Assembly (NCBI RefSeq): GCF_002836945.1
Contig: NZ_NIJM01000012.1
Location: 1-64,000 of the forward strand
Reading direction: 5' to 3'
Source of the DNA: Shewanella chilikensis
Lineage (GTDB): Bacteria > Pseudomonadota > Gammaproteobacteria > Enterobacterales > Shewanellaceae
DNA length: 64,000 nt
Shown here: one piece after another, positions 16,880 to 26,216 of the stretch
Layout: every line of letters starts with the position of its first letter
How positions within the stretch are numbered: the stretch's first letter is position 1
Translations under genes and position numbers: made by a program
The notes under the pieces: model-generated
Database searches by the model: none
Seen by the model: only the letters and a program-made list of their open reading frames with translations
What the model was told of the DNA's origin: nothing

Positions 16880-18232
16880 TCAGTCGGCGTTACTGTCAAA
16901 CTCAGTGTCTTCCAGTAACTCGAACATGGGCTCGGCATTGGGTAACTGTTTGAATAGGTGACTGAAGTGTCGCTGCACGCCTTTGAGATCTATCCCAGCC
17001 ATGCCTGAGGCGAAACCAAACCAGGCATAGAGGCCACTGAAGTTATCGAACATAGGCGGCAGATACTTGGGGGCGGCAATAAGCCCCTCCCTGTGGGCCT
17101 GATAAAGCACCGGGATATCCTCAATGGCCAGCTTGCCGACAAACAACATGGGGATGATCTCCGGGATCCCGGCTGTGATGGCAGAGCGGATAAAGTTAAT
17201 GTTTTCCACATAGCCGCGCACATAGGAGATATCCTTGGTGAAGTAGCTGCCGCCTTGCACCATACCACCGCGAAATACTCGCTGAGTCACCCGGTAGCTG
17301 TCTCGTTTGCTGAGGTTCTGGCCGCAGAAATAGTTGAATACTTCTATGAAGTCGGCGCCTTGCTCGGCCATATCGACCGCAGTGATCCTGTCGCTGATGC
17401 GTCTGGCCCGCCCAGGGTTGGAGCTCAGGGTGATGGTTTCCATCAATACGGCTAGCCCTTCTTGGGCTGCGGCTACCCTGGGAGAACCAACACTGAGCCA
17501 GGTGGCCCAGGGTTGAGCCCGGCCATTGAGGGTGGTGCCCACATGTACCCAGCCCTCATGTACCTCATAAACATCGAGGTCCGATTGACTGAACAACGCC
17601 TTGCTGTTGAGTTTGACCGTATCGCCGCCCACTGCGGCATCCGAGACTATGCCGTCACTGAGGCGCACCCGAATATCGTCGCTGTGGAAATAATCTTTCA
17701 GGCGGCGGCTGAGAATATCCACCGCCTCCGGCGCGGCGATTTCTTTGGGGTGATGACGATTGCTGCGCAGCGCTGCCGGTAGCGAGAAGATGTAACTCAA
17801 ACGATCGCCGAGCTGCCTGAGATTATGTCTGTCGCCGTGGAGCTTATGGTTGGCACTGCCGTAGAGGCGACGGCTGAATTCACCGAAATCGGCCTTGCCT
17901 CTATGTTGCAGCATGTCGATAACCTGAAGATATTGCTCGATATTGGCCACCAATATCTTGCCCAGCTTGTCGTATCTTCCCAGGTGCTTGCGGGTCTGCA
18001 AACGCAATTCGGTTAACTCTTGGCGGGTTTTATCCGGGTCAAAAGGCAGTGGCAGGCGCTGGTAAAACTCGGCGTCTATGGCGGGTAACTGCTTGCCGTT
18101 GTTTTCGAGAAATCGGGCTTCCACCTCCCTCGGCCACTTGATGGTATCGAGGATTTTTATCGGTTTTTGCAGCCGGATCAGCTCGTCCGAGAGGCGCCGT
18201 AGATCCTCTTTATAGGTACTTGTGTCTGGCAT
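16880..18232 (-). CDS. QEGLA-motif (DUF1704) putative metallopeptidase-like protein
   Basis: The 450-residue protein has the HEGWVHVGTTLNG and AAAQEGLAVLMETI sequences (about residues 226-276) of the DUF1704 family, called flavohemoglobin-expression-modulating QEGLA-motif proteins. The HExxH-like HEGWVH followed by a glutamate in QEGLA resembles a zinc-peptidase active site, and related eukaryotic proteins are tubulin carboxypeptidases. The bacterial substrate is unknown. The ATG at 18232 follows GAGGAGACCATTG and is preferred over an upstream in-frame ATG. It is monocistronic. Confidence 0.85.
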   Translation of the reverse strand: MPDTSTYKEDLRRLSDELIRLQKPIKILDTIKWPREVEARFLENNGKQLPAIDAEFYQRLPLPFDPDKTRQELTELRLQTRKHLGRYDKLGKILVANIEQYLQVIDMLQHRGKADFGEFSRRLYGSANHKLHGDRHNLRQLGDRLSYIFSLPAALRSNRHHPKEIAAPEAVDILSRRLKDYFHSDDIRVRLSDGIVSDAAVGGDTVKLNSKALFSQSDLDVYEVHEGWVHVGTTLNGRAQPWATWLSVGSPRVAAAQEGLAVLMETITLSSNPGRARRISDRITAVDMAEQGADFIEVFNYFCGQNLSKRDSYRVTQRVFRGGMVQGGSYFTKDISYVRGYVENINFIRSAITAGIPEIIPMLFVGKLAIEDIPVLYQAHREGLIAAPKYLPPMFDNFSGLYAWFGFASGMAGIDLKGVQRHFSHLFKQLPNAEPMFELLEDTEFDSNAD

Positions 18233-18454
18233 CAATGGTCTCCTCGGAAGACACAGGTTATTGGCGGCTATCATCTTGGATAACGCGCTGTCTGGCAACA
18301 GAATTTATCCTTGCCAGATCTTGGTGCAGTTGCTTGGTTATTGAGCATAGTCGCCGCGTATGATTTAAGCTAATTAATTGATATTCATCATGTTGCAATA
18401 TTGGCACTCAAGCTGCTTATCTGAGGTTGTATAGGCGAACTTTCAGGAGCCGTT

Positions 18455-19420
18455 ATGGCAAACATGAGTTACTTGAGTGTGATTGAACGTTTTCATGAGT
18501 ATCAGCCGCTAATCGATGAACTATTGCAGTCGATTTTGACCGGAATGGCCGACTCTCAGCTCTTTGATGACACAGGGCGGGCCATCAGGGTGTTTTCTGA
18601 AGTGGCAGCCTGTTATCCCTTTGTGGAATTGATGTATTTGCTGGATGAAAATGGTCACCAAGTGAGCCCGAATCTGGCGCTTATCCAGCAAAAGATCAAA
18701 CTGCTAGCTGTGGGTGAGCATCCGGATCGCAGCCAGAGGCCCTATTTTCTCAATGCCGGCGACAAGAGCGGGGTACAGATAACTTCACCTTATCTTTCCA
18801 ATGCTTCCGGGCAACTCTGTTTGTCGGCATCCATGGGCGTGAGTCGTTTGGATGCCAGTCGCGGCTTTGTGGTGGTGGATATCAACCTGACCCGGCTGAT
18901 TGAGTTTATGATGGGCGACAGTCACAGGCGCAAGGTGACGCCGCTGTTCAAGGCAGTTTATCTCACTCTGGTGACAGGGCTATTCATCATAGTCGGGGTA
19001 CTGGTGTTGATCTCGGCCAGGGATATTTGGCATTTATTGGCGCAGGGGCCGCAACTGGCTCATGATTCGCTCAAGCCGTTTGGGATCATCATCTATATCA
19101 CCCTGGCGTTGGCGATATTCGATCTCGGCAAGACCATACTGGAAGAAGAAGTGTTGATGCATAAAGACATCTTCCGCCACAGTTCCACCCGGCGCACCAT
19201 TACCCGCTTTGTTTCCACCATATTGATCGCCATCTCTATCGAGGCCTTGCTGACCATGTTCAAGGCATCACTCGGACAGGTGGAGTACATTCAGGGAGCG
19301 ATTTTGATGATGTTGGCGGTGGTTGGCTTGTTGGTGGCCTTGGGACTATACGTCTGGTTGGGGGCAAAGGCCGAGGCCTTGCTTACCCAAACCCAGTCTT
19401 TGAGAGGACGGCAAGGGTAA
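18455..19420 (+). CDS. PDC-like sensor-domain membrane protein of unknown output
   Basis: The 321-residue protein has an N-terminal domain of about 165 residues that reads like a PDC/Cache sensor fold (VELMYLLDENGHQVSPNL, DKSGVQITSPYLSNASGQLCLSAS, RGFVVVDINLTRLIEFM), then four or so membrane helices (about 172-195, 214-231, 256-275 and 288-310). There is no kinase, GGDEF or chemoreceptor output. No signal peptide or first helix precedes the sensor part, which is unusual because PDC domains normally lie between two helices in the periplasm. CAGGAG precedes the ATG. Confidence 0.7.
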   Translation: MANMSYLSVIERFHEYQPLIDELLQSILTGMADSQLFDDTGRAIRVFSEVAACYPFVELMYLLDENGHQVSPNLALIQQKIKLLAVGEHPDRSQRPYFLNAGDKSGVQITSPYLSNASGQLCLSASMGVSRLDASRGFVVVDINLTRLIEFMMGDSHRRKVTPLFKAVYLTLVTGLFIIVGVLVLISARDIWHLLAQGPQLAHDSLKPFGIIIYITLALAIFDLGKTILEEEVLMHKDIFRHSSTRRTITRFVSTILIAISIEALLTMFKASLGQVEYIQGAILMMLAVVGLLVALGLYVWLGAKAEALLTQTQSLRGRQG

Positions 19421-19443
19421 GGAGGGTGTTGCTGGCACCCTCC
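19421..19443. terminator. Hairpin between convergent genes
   Basis: GGAGGGTG (19421-19428) and CACCCTCC (19436-19443) form a perfect 8-bp stem immediately after the PDC-like gene. The T-run is poor, so termination is probable but not certain. Confidence 0.5.
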
Positions 19444-19457
19444 CATATTAAGGAAGG

Positions 19458-19640
19458 CTAAAACATATCGTCATCATCGAGCCCCATGGCTCGTCTGAGT
19501 TCCAAGCGCTCCAAGTAATCTTCCAAACGGCGTTTTACCTGGCGTTTGTGTTGCAGCGCCTTTTCGGCCTGACGGTTTTTTGGGGTGGTCATTGCTTCAA
19601 TTTCAGCATCGTTGGGCACGAGTTCAACAATATGGGCCAT
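19458..19640 (-). CDS. DUF3545-type small protein
   Basis: The 60-residue protein begins MAHIVELVPND and ends RRAMGLDDDDMF, with a long basic/acidic helix (KRQVKRRLEDYLERLELRR) between. This matches the small DUF3545 proteins of Vibrio and Shewanella, whose function is unknown. GTGAGGAATTCGTG places the ribosome site before the ATG at 19640; an in-frame start 16 codons upstream is less likely. Confidence 0.75.
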   Translation of the reverse strand: MAHIVELVPNDAEIEAMTTPKNRQAEKALQHKRQVKRRLEDYLERLELRRAMGLDDDDMF

Positions 19641-19940
19641 CACGAATTCCTCACGGTTTATCCAAGGATTTTCTAGCCAAAAAAGCATTGGCTGAAAAGC
19701 AAAAATTTTTGTCTAACAAAGCAAATGATTCTGTCCGTCCCTCTACTCAATATTAGCTTTGGTTAAACTGAAATCTAGCACTGAGTTGCAATAGGAAGTG
19801 AGATCGAGACAACATTTTGACGATCTTTTCCAAGAACCTAAATTTGAGGGGGTTTTGCTGTTTTTAACTTGTTTTTTTCATGAACCCGACCAGAATTAAC
19901 CCCATGGCATTTGCTTAATTGGCTAAGGACTCGGCTGTTT

Positions 19941-22076
19941 ATGATCCCGGACGATCGTCTCACCGCATCATCCACCTCTGTAAAACGCTTCGGCTTTTCC
20001 ACTCCGGCCTCGGTTTGGGTGATTATCCTGGTTGCACTCCTTTTTACTTGCCTGGGTTGGTATCTGTTTAATCAATATGCGGAGCAGCGCGGACGTGAGC
20101 GCTTTGAGTATCAGGCCATGTTGGTCAAAGATGCCATAAGAGATCGTCTGTTGACCTATGAGCAGGTACTGCGGGGGGGCGTGGGCCTGTTTATGGCATC
20201 CGATGGCGTGACCCGTGAGGAGTGGCACGAATATGTGACCAACGCCAAGATGGAGAGTTTTTATCCCGGGATCCAGGGAATAGGCTACAGCGTTATTGTG
20301 TCACCGGAGCAGTTGACTGCCCATGAGGCAGCTATCCGCGCTGAAGGTTTTGAAGAATATCGGGTGTACCCAGTTGGTAAGCGTGATACCTACCAGGCCA
20401 TTATCTATTTGGAACCCTTTGATTGGCGTAACCGGCGGGCATTTGGTTATGACATGTATTCCGAACCGACTCGCCGAGAAGCAATAGATAGAGCCATCAA
20501 CACAGGGGAGGCGGCGATCTCCGGCAAAATTACCTTGGTACAGGAAACCCAGCAGGATATTCAGGCCGGCTTCTTGATGTATTTGGCGCTTTATGATGAA
20601 ACTTCTGCCGGCCCCAAGGCTGCTACAGGTGTGGTCTATGCCGCCTTTCGAATGAATAACCTTATGCAAGGCATTTTGGCCGATAAGTTTCCCAGCCTGA
20701 ATCTAGAGATCTTTGATGGCGACACCCCCTCAGACACTTCGTTGCTGTACAGCACTGAGGAGCTGGGGCCGATTGCCAAAACCTACAATCATGTGTTGCC
20801 GCTCAAGGTCGGTGGTCATCAATGGTTGCTGCAAATCGGCGCTGACAAGAGTTTTGTCACTGAAACCGAGAAACTGCAAAGCAAATTGATGCTGGGCATA
20901 GGCCTGCTGTTTATCTTGGTGCTGCTCTATTTTCTGCTCAGTAATGCCAGAGCCAGATATCAGGAAGGCTTGCTGGCCAACGAGATACTGGCCAATGAAA
21001 AACGCTTCCGCTTGGTTATAGAGGCCTCGCCGTCGGCGCTGATCATGGTTGACGGCCATGGGCTCATCACTCTGGTCAATGCGCATACTGAGCAACTGTT
21101 CGGTTATGCCCGGGACGAACTACTGGGCCGCAGCGTGAACATACTGCTGCCGGAGAGCCTGCATAAGTCACACAATCAACACATGGGCGGTTATCTGCAG
21201 CAGCCTATTGCCAAGAATATGTCCCAGCGTGATGACCTGTTCGGCCGAGCCAAAGACGGTTCTCTGGTGGCGGTCGAAGTGGGGCTAACCCCAATCCATT
21301 TCACCAATGGCCAGTCGATTTTGGCCACTATCAATGATGTGTCGGATCGCAAAAGGATTGAAGCCGAGAAAGCTCGTCACACAGAGGAGTTGGAAAAAAT
21401 AAACCGTGAGCTGGACAGTTTTGCCTATATAGCCTCTCACGATCTTAAGTCGCCGCTGCGGGGCATAGAGCAGTTATCCGAGTGGCTGGCAGAAGATCTC
21501 AGCGACAACAGTAGCGAACAGGTGCAGAAGTATCTGCACCTGATCAAGAGTCGGGTCCAGCGTATGGTCCTGCTGCTGGATGGCTTGCTGACCTTCTCGC
21601 GTATAGGCAGGGTAGATACCGAGTTGACCGAAGTGGACAGCAAGCAGTTGCTGCAGGACACCTTCAGCCTGGTGGCTCCGCCAACTGGGTTCAAGCTGGT
21701 TATCTTGTCTGAAATGCCTGTTCTGACCACGGCCAGGGTGCCGCTGGAGTTGGTATTTAGAAACCTGTTCAGCAATGCCATCAAACACCACGACAAGGGG
21801 GAGGGTGTACTCAGCGTCAGCAGCGAGCGCCAGGGCGACTATTATTGTTTCTGTGTTACCGATGACGGCCCTGGGATAGCGGCCAAGTTTCATCATAAAA
21901 TTTTCGCGATATTCCAAACGCTTAAGCCTAGAGATGAGGTAGAGGGCAGTGGCCTGGGGCTCTCTTTGGTGAAAAAGTCGGTGGAAAATATGGGCGGCAA
22001 GATCTGGGTGAAATCGGAAGGGCGTGGTTGCAGCTTTTACTTTACCTGGCCGGTGCACTTCAAGGAGGAGTCATGA
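19941..22076 (+). CDS. CHASE-PAS sensor histidine kinase
   Basis: The 711-residue kinase has a membrane helix near residues 25-45, an extracytoplasmic CHASE domain (about 70-300, with VLRGGVGLFMASDGVTREEW), a second helix near 320-340, a PAS domain (RFRLVIEASPSALIMVDGHG), a HisKA dimerisation domain with the phosphorylated histidine in FAYIASHDLKSPLRG, and a HATPase domain (SNAIKHHDKG, DDGPGIAAKF, GSGLGLSLVKKSVE). The ligand is unknown. AAGGA lies 11 bases before the ATG at 19941; an upstream TTG at 19911 is possible. Its stop overlaps the next start, so the kinase and regulator are made together. Confidence 0.9.
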   Translation: MIPDDRLTASSTSVKRFGFSTPASVWVIILVALLFTCLGWYLFNQYAEQRGRERFEYQAMLVKDAIRDRLLTYEQVLRGGVGLFMASDGVTREEWHEYVTNAKMESFYPGIQGIGYSVIVSPEQLTAHEAAIRAEGFEEYRVYPVGKRDTYQAIIYLEPFDWRNRRAFGYDMYSEPTRREAIDRAINTGEAAISGKITLVQETQQDIQAGFLMYLALYDETSAGPKAATGVVYAAFRMNNLMQGILADKFPSLNLEIFDGDTPSDTSLLYSTEELGPIAKTYNHVLPLKVGGHQWLLQIGADKSFVTETEKLQSKLMLGIGLLFILVLLYFLLSNARARYQEGLLANEILANEKRFRLVIEASPSALIMVDGHGLITLVNAHTEQLFGYARDELLGRSVNILLPESLHKSHNQHMGGYLQQPIAKNMSQRDDLFGRAKDGSLVAVEVGLTPIHFTNGQSILATINDVSDRKRIEAEKARHTEELEKINRELDSFAYIASHDLKSPLRGIEQLSEWLAEDLSDNSSEQVQKYLHLIKSRVQRMVLLLDGLLTFSRIGRVDTELTEVDSKQLLQDTFSLVAPPTGFKLVILSEMPVLTTARVPLELVFRNLFSNAIKHHDKGEGVLSVSSERQGDYYCFCVTDDGPGIAAKFHHKIFAIFQTLKPRDEVEGSGLGLSLVKKSVENMGGKIWVKSEGRGCSFYFTWPVHFKEES

Positions 22077-22504
22077 GCCAAACTGCCGGATATAAGGAAG
22101 TCACTATTCTGTTGGTCGATGACGATGATGTCGATTACATGGCGGTACAACGGGCAATGCGGCAGCTTAGACTACTGAACCCCTTGGTCAGAGCCAAAGA
22201 TGGTTTGGAGGCCTTGGAGATGCTGAATGATGGTCGGGTACATCATCCTTATCTAATCTTACTGGATCTCAATATGCCGCGGATGAATGGCTTGGAGTTT
22301 CTTGGTCATATCCGCAATGACCCTGCATTGTCTCTCTCAGTAGTCTTTGTGCTGACCACCTCAAGCGCCGATGAAGACAAGGTAGAGGCTTATAAGCATC
22401 ATGTGGCCGGCTATATGGTCAAACATGAAATAAGCGATGGTTTTTATAATATTTTCAATATGTTGGAAAGCTATTGGCGTATTGTTGAACTGCCGGAAGC
22501 CTGA
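22073..22504 (+). CDS. Single-domain response regulator
   Basis: The 143-residue protein is one receiver domain with acidic pocket VDDDDVD, phosphoacceptor Asp65 in LILLDLNMPRMNG, the TTSS switch region and Lys117. It has no output domain, so it must act by protein contact or as a phosphorelay step. AAGGAGGAG precedes the ATG, which overlaps the kinase stop codon as ATGA. It most resembles the Rcp1-like regulators that pair with phytochrome-type kinases. Confidence 0.92.
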   Translation: MSQTAGYKEVTILLVDDDDVDYMAVQRAMRQLRLLNPLVRAKDGLEALEMLNDGRVHHPYLILLDLNMPRMNGLEFLGHIRNDPALSLSVVFVLTTSSADEDKVEAYKHHVAGYMVKHEISDGFYNIFNMLESYWRIVELPEA

Positions 22505-22507
22505 GGG

Positions 22508-24244
22508 ATGGAAAGCATGAATTTGCTGTTGATCGATGATGATGAGATAGACAGAGCCGCTATCATTCGTGCCCTGGATCAATCGTCACTGGCGTTCAAG
22601 GTGCTGGAGGCCAACTGTGCCCAGAGTGGCTTGGAGTTCGCCTGCCAGCAGCACTTCGATGGCATACTGCTCGACTATATGTTGCCCGATGCCAATGGTC
22701 TGGAAGTATTGAGCCGCCTTAATGAATCGGCCGGAGAGCAAACCGCAGTAGTGATGATCTCCCGTTATGAAGACGACAAGCTGGCGCAGCGCTGCATCGA
22801 GTTGGGGGCACAGGATTTTCTGCTCAAAGATGAAGTGAATACCAGCCGCTTGACCCGTGCTATCCGCAATGCCAAGCAAAGGGCTTCCATGGCTTTGGCA
22901 TTGCGCCAAAGCCACGAGAAGCTCAAAGAACTGGCTGAACATGATTCCCTGACCAAACTGGTCAATCGCTACGGTTTTGAACTCTGCCTGAATCGCACCT
23001 TGAGTCAGGTCAAGCGCCATCAGGACATGCTGGCGGTGATCCTCTTGGATCTGGATGATTTCAAGGGTATCAACGACACCTTAGGGCACCAGGTGGGGGA
23101 TATCCTATTGGTGGAAGTGGCCAACCGTCTAAACGCGGCGCTCAGGGAAGGGGATCTCATTGCCCGTCTCGGTGGCGACGAGTTTGTGGTGTTGGTGACA
23201 GAGTCCGAGAATCGTTACTTCCCTATGGCGGTGGCCAATAGGCTGCAGCAGGCCTTCGAAGAGCCTTTCCCGCTGGGGGAACATGATGTGCTTATCGGCG
23301 CCAGCATTGGCATTGCTGTATACAGCGATTCTGTCTGCGACAGCTCAGAGCTGCTCAAGTGTGCCGATATTGCCATGTATCGCGCCAAAAAAATTGGCCG
23401 TAATCAGATCCAGTTTTATTCCGAAGAGTTGGCCAGGGAGGTCAGGTTTCGTAACCGTATCGAGATGGGACTGAGAACTGCGCTGGAGCGGGATGAATTC
23501 AGGGTCTTTTATCAGGGCAAATTTGATGCAATTTCCGGCGAGCTTTTGGGAATGGAAGCCTTACTGCGCTGGCAACATCCGGAAGATGGCCTGCTGGCGC
23601 CCGACAGTTTTCTACCGATAGCCGAAGAGATAGGCTTGATTGATGAGATAGGTGAGTGGGTGTTGGCACAGGCCTGCGCGCAAACCGTCGAGTGGCTGAC
23701 GATGCTGGCTCCGGTAGGAAAGCAGTTATCTGTGGCGGTTAACCTGTCACCGTCGCAGATCATTCGCGAAACCTTGTATCAGACCATAGTCAGAGTATTG
23801 CAGCAAACCGGGCTGCCGGCATCGCAGCTGGAGCTGGAACTCACCGAAAATGCCCTGATTGAAGAACCGCTGGAGCTGGCCAAGGTGTTGGAGCGGATTG
23901 CTGCCTTGGGGGTAGTGTTGTCTTTGGATGACTTTGGCACCGGCTTTTCGTCCCTTGAGCACATCAAATATTTTCCTATCAATGTACTGAAAATCGACAA
24001 GAGTTTTGTGGCTTCGGTCGAACAGGATGAACGTGGCAAGCGTTTGTTGTCTGCCTTGATTAATTTTGCCAACGGTTTTAACGTGGTGTCTGTGGCTGAA
24101 GGTATAGAGACTGAGGCGCAGGCGCAGTTTTGTCGTGAGCGGGGCTGCAATCTGTTGCAGGGATATCTTTATTGTCGGCCGATTCGGCCCGTGGATTTTG
24201 AAGTGCAGCATATTTTACCTTTGCTGGCTGAGGGGAATGTTTGA
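22508..24244 (+). CDS. REC-GGDEF-EAL response regulator (c-di-GMP synthesis/degradation)
   Basis: The 578-residue protein has a receiver domain with Asp56 in GILLDYMLPDANG, a GGDEF domain with intact GGDEF (222-226) and an RxxD inhibition site five residues before it (213-216), and an EAL domain with MEALLRW (about 349-355), ELTENALIE and LDDFGTGFSSLEH. Both enzymatic halves look intact, so the protein could make or break c-di-GMP depending on its phosphorylation state. It lies three bases after the single-domain regulator; a second in-frame ATG at 22517 has the better spacing from GAGGG and may be the true start. Confidence 0.92.
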   Translation: MESMNLLLIDDDEIDRAAIIRALDQSSLAFKVLEANCAQSGLEFACQQHFDGILLDYMLPDANGLEVLSRLNESAGEQTAVVMISRYEDDKLAQRCIELGAQDFLLKDEVNTSRLTRAIRNAKQRASMALALRQSHEKLKELAEHDSLTKLVNRYGFELCLNRTLSQVKRHQDMLAVILLDLDDFKGINDTLGHQVGDILLVEVANRLNAALREGDLIARLGGDEFVVLVTESENRYFPMAVANRLQQAFEEPFPLGEHDVLIGASIGIAVYSDSVCDSSELLKCADIAMYRAKKIGRNQIQFYSEELAREVRFRNRIEMGLRTALERDEFRVFYQGKFDAISGELLGMEALLRWQHPEDGLLAPDSFLPIAEEIGLIDEIGEWVLAQACAQTVEWLTMLAPVGKQLSVAVNLSPSQIIRETLYQTIVRVLQQTGLPASQLELELTENALIEEPLELAKVLERIAALGVVLSLDDFGTGFSSLEHIKYFPINVLKIDKSFVASVEQDERGKRLLSALINFANGFNVVSVAEGIETEAQAQFCRERGCNLLQGYLYCRPIRPVDFEVQHILPLLAEGNV

Positions 24245-24329
24245 TTTTGCTTGCCTATTGGCAAAGTATGGTCAAAGATGCCCCCTCTTTTTTGCTGGGC
24301 CATAACTCTCTTTACCGGGTCTTCCAAAC

Positions 24330-25235
24330 ATGAAAATCGGTATCCTTTCTCAATTTCCCGAGCTCTATTCTACCCGCAGGCTGGTGGAAGCCTGTGAGGG
24401 GCGTGGTCATCAGGCCTTGGTGATCAATCCACTCAACTGTTATATGAACATCAACTCGGTGCAACCCAGTATTCATCTTGAAGGTGAAGAGCTTGCCGGT
24501 TTTGATGCCATTATCCCGAGGATCCATGCCAGTGTGACTTTTTATGGCTGCGCCCTGGTTCGCCAGTTTGAGATGATGGGGGTGTACGCCGCCAATGATT
24601 CCATCTCCATTGCCCGCTCAAGGGATAAGCTGCGGGCACTGCAGTTGCTGTCCCGCAAAGGGGTGGGCATGCCGGTCACAGGCTTTGCCAGCAAGCCGGA
24701 TGATATTCCGGATCTTATCGCTATGGTGGGTGGGGCGCCGCTGGTGATAAAGCTTTTGGAAGGTACCCAGGGAATAGGTGTGGTGCTGGCAGAAACCAAA
24801 AAGGCCGCCGAGAGTGTGATAGAAGCCTTTTTGGGGCTTAAGGCCAACATTCTGGTGCAGGAATATATCAAAGAAGCCAACGGCAGTGATATCCGCTGCT
24901 TTGTGGTGGGTGATAAGGTGGTTGCGGCCATGAAACGCCAGGGGCCGGAGGGCGATTTTCGCTCCAATCTGCATTTAGGCGGCAGCGCCGAGAAGATTAA
25001 GATTACCCCTCAGGAGCGCAAGACAGCCATTGATGCGGTTAAGGCGATGGGGCTGGCTGTGGCCGGGGTGGATATTCTTCGCTCCGAGCGTGGCGCCTTG
25101 GTGCTTGAAGTCAATTCAGCTCCGGGTATTGAAGGTATAGAGTTGACCACAGGTATCAAGGTGGCCGAGCCGATAGTGGAACATATCGAAAAAATGGTTG
25201 CCGCCCGTAAACGCAATCGACCTGTCATCGCCTGA
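24330..25235 (+). CDS. rimK: Ribosomal protein S6--L-glutamate ligase
   Basis: RimK is an ATP-grasp ligase that adds glutamates to the C-terminus of ribosomal protein S6. The 301-residue protein matches it throughout: [73 protein letters not shown] and the metal-binding [13 protein letters not shown]. Its substrate S6 is encoded in the same window at 56189. It ends 24 bases before the end of the convergent porin gene, with no clear terminator. In pseudomonads RimK activity responds to c-di-GMP, and it lies just downstream of a c-di-GMP protein here. Confidence 0.95.
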   Translation: MKIGILSQFPELYSTRRLVEACEGRGHQALVINPLNCYMNINSVQPSIHLEGEELAGFDAIIPRIHASVTFYGCALVRQFEMMGVYAANDSISIARSRDKLRALQLLSRKGVGMPVTGFASKPDDIPDLIAMVGGAPLVIKLLEGTQGIGVVLAETKKAAESVIEAFLGLKANILVQEYIKEANGSDIRCFVVGDKVVAAMKRQGPEGDFRSNLHLGGSAEKIKITPQERKTAIDAVKAMGLAVAGVDILRSERGALVLEVNSAPGIEGIELTTGIKVAEPIVEHIEKMVAARKRNRPVIA

Positions 25236-25258
25236 TTGCGCCTCGGGCTTTCCCATCC

Positions 25259-25951
25259 TTAGAATTCGAACTCATAGACATAGCTGAGCACTATCTTGGC
25301 ATCGTCGTTCGGCCGATCCGTATCGGCCACCATAAAGGAGACAGAGCCTATTCCTGTCTCCTTGCTGATGGCCAGATGGTAGTCGGCGTAGTCGGAAACT
25401 CCAAACCAGCTCTGCACCACATCACCGTCTGAATAACCATAGTGTGCCGTCAGCGTCACGGTTTCCGTGAGGGGATAACTGAAACCTGCGTGGATATAGC
25501 TTAAATCCTTATTATCCAGCGGCGCTTTGGCTACATCATCACCAGCGTTAACCACTTTGGCATAACCCAGCTCAAACCACTTCCAGCTGAGAGTCAGCGC
25601 CAGCTCACCAAAGTCGATATCGCCTTCGGCATCCGGGTAGCCATAGTAAAGATAGCCGATGTCATAGCCAAAGTCTTCGCCTATGCTGCCGGAGTAACCG
25701 CCGTAAAAATCGAGCTCGTAACTGGTGTCATCACCAAAGTCGACATTGGAGGCCCAGGTGCCCAGGTAAAAGCCTGTATCGTGGCTATAGTCTATACCAC
25801 CTTGAACGGCGACAGAGTCATCCGTCTGGGTAACCCCACGCCACAGATAGTTGGAGGTGGCTCCTATATTCCCTGATACAGTCGCCTGGGCTTCGCCGGC
25901 CAGCAACAACAGACCTGCGATAACTGACATTGAAAACTTGGTGTGTTTCAT
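25259..25951 (-). CDS. TorF-family putative outer-membrane porin
   Basis: The 230-residue protein has a signal peptide (KHTKFSMSVIAGLLLLAGEAQA) and then a beta-barrel rich in alternating aromatic residues, starting TVSGNIGATSNYLWRGVTQTDD, the hallmark of the TorF/Gcw_chp family. It ends in the aromatic outer-membrane signature YEFEF. The ATG at 25951 lies six bases after GAGGGG, whereas the preceding ATG at 25957 touches it. The substrate is unknown; many members are linked to anaerobic respiration in Shewanella. Confidence 0.86.
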   Translation of the reverse strand: MKHTKFSMSVIAGLLLLAGEAQATVSGNIGATSNYLWRGVTQTDDSVAVQGGIDYSHDTGFYLGTWASNVDFGDDTSYELDFYGGYSGSIGEDFGYDIGYLYYGYPDAEGDIDFGELALTLSWKWFELGYAKVVNAGDDVAKAPLDNKDLSYIHAGFSYPLTETVTLTAHYGYSDGDVVQSWFGVSDYADYHLAISKETGIGSVSFMVADTDRPNDDAKIVLSYVYEFEF

Positions 25952-26170
25952 TCTCATCCCCTCAATGGTTTGGATTCCGAAACCGGTAATAGCGACCGGC
26001 GCAGACACTCGTTATTGTCTGTGCGGAATGAGCGAATCTTGTGCCAAGTTTAAATAGGCATTAAATACATGTGGTTAGCTTTTGAATATAAAGGAGGTTA
26101 ATGAAATGTTGCGTTTAAATGGGGCGTTTTGCCCTTTTTTTGTGCAGTTGAGTGTTGGGCACGACAGGCA

Positions 26171-26196
26171 ATAAAAAACGCCTCATTATGAGGCGC
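26171..26196 (-). terminator. Intrinsic terminator of the HU gene
   Basis: CGCCTCA and TGAGGCG form a seven-bp stem, and the minus strand continues into a run of six T residues. It lies about 20 bases after the HU stop codon. Confidence 0.85.
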
Positions 26197-26216
26197 TTTC
26201 ATCCGTGAAAAGCGGC

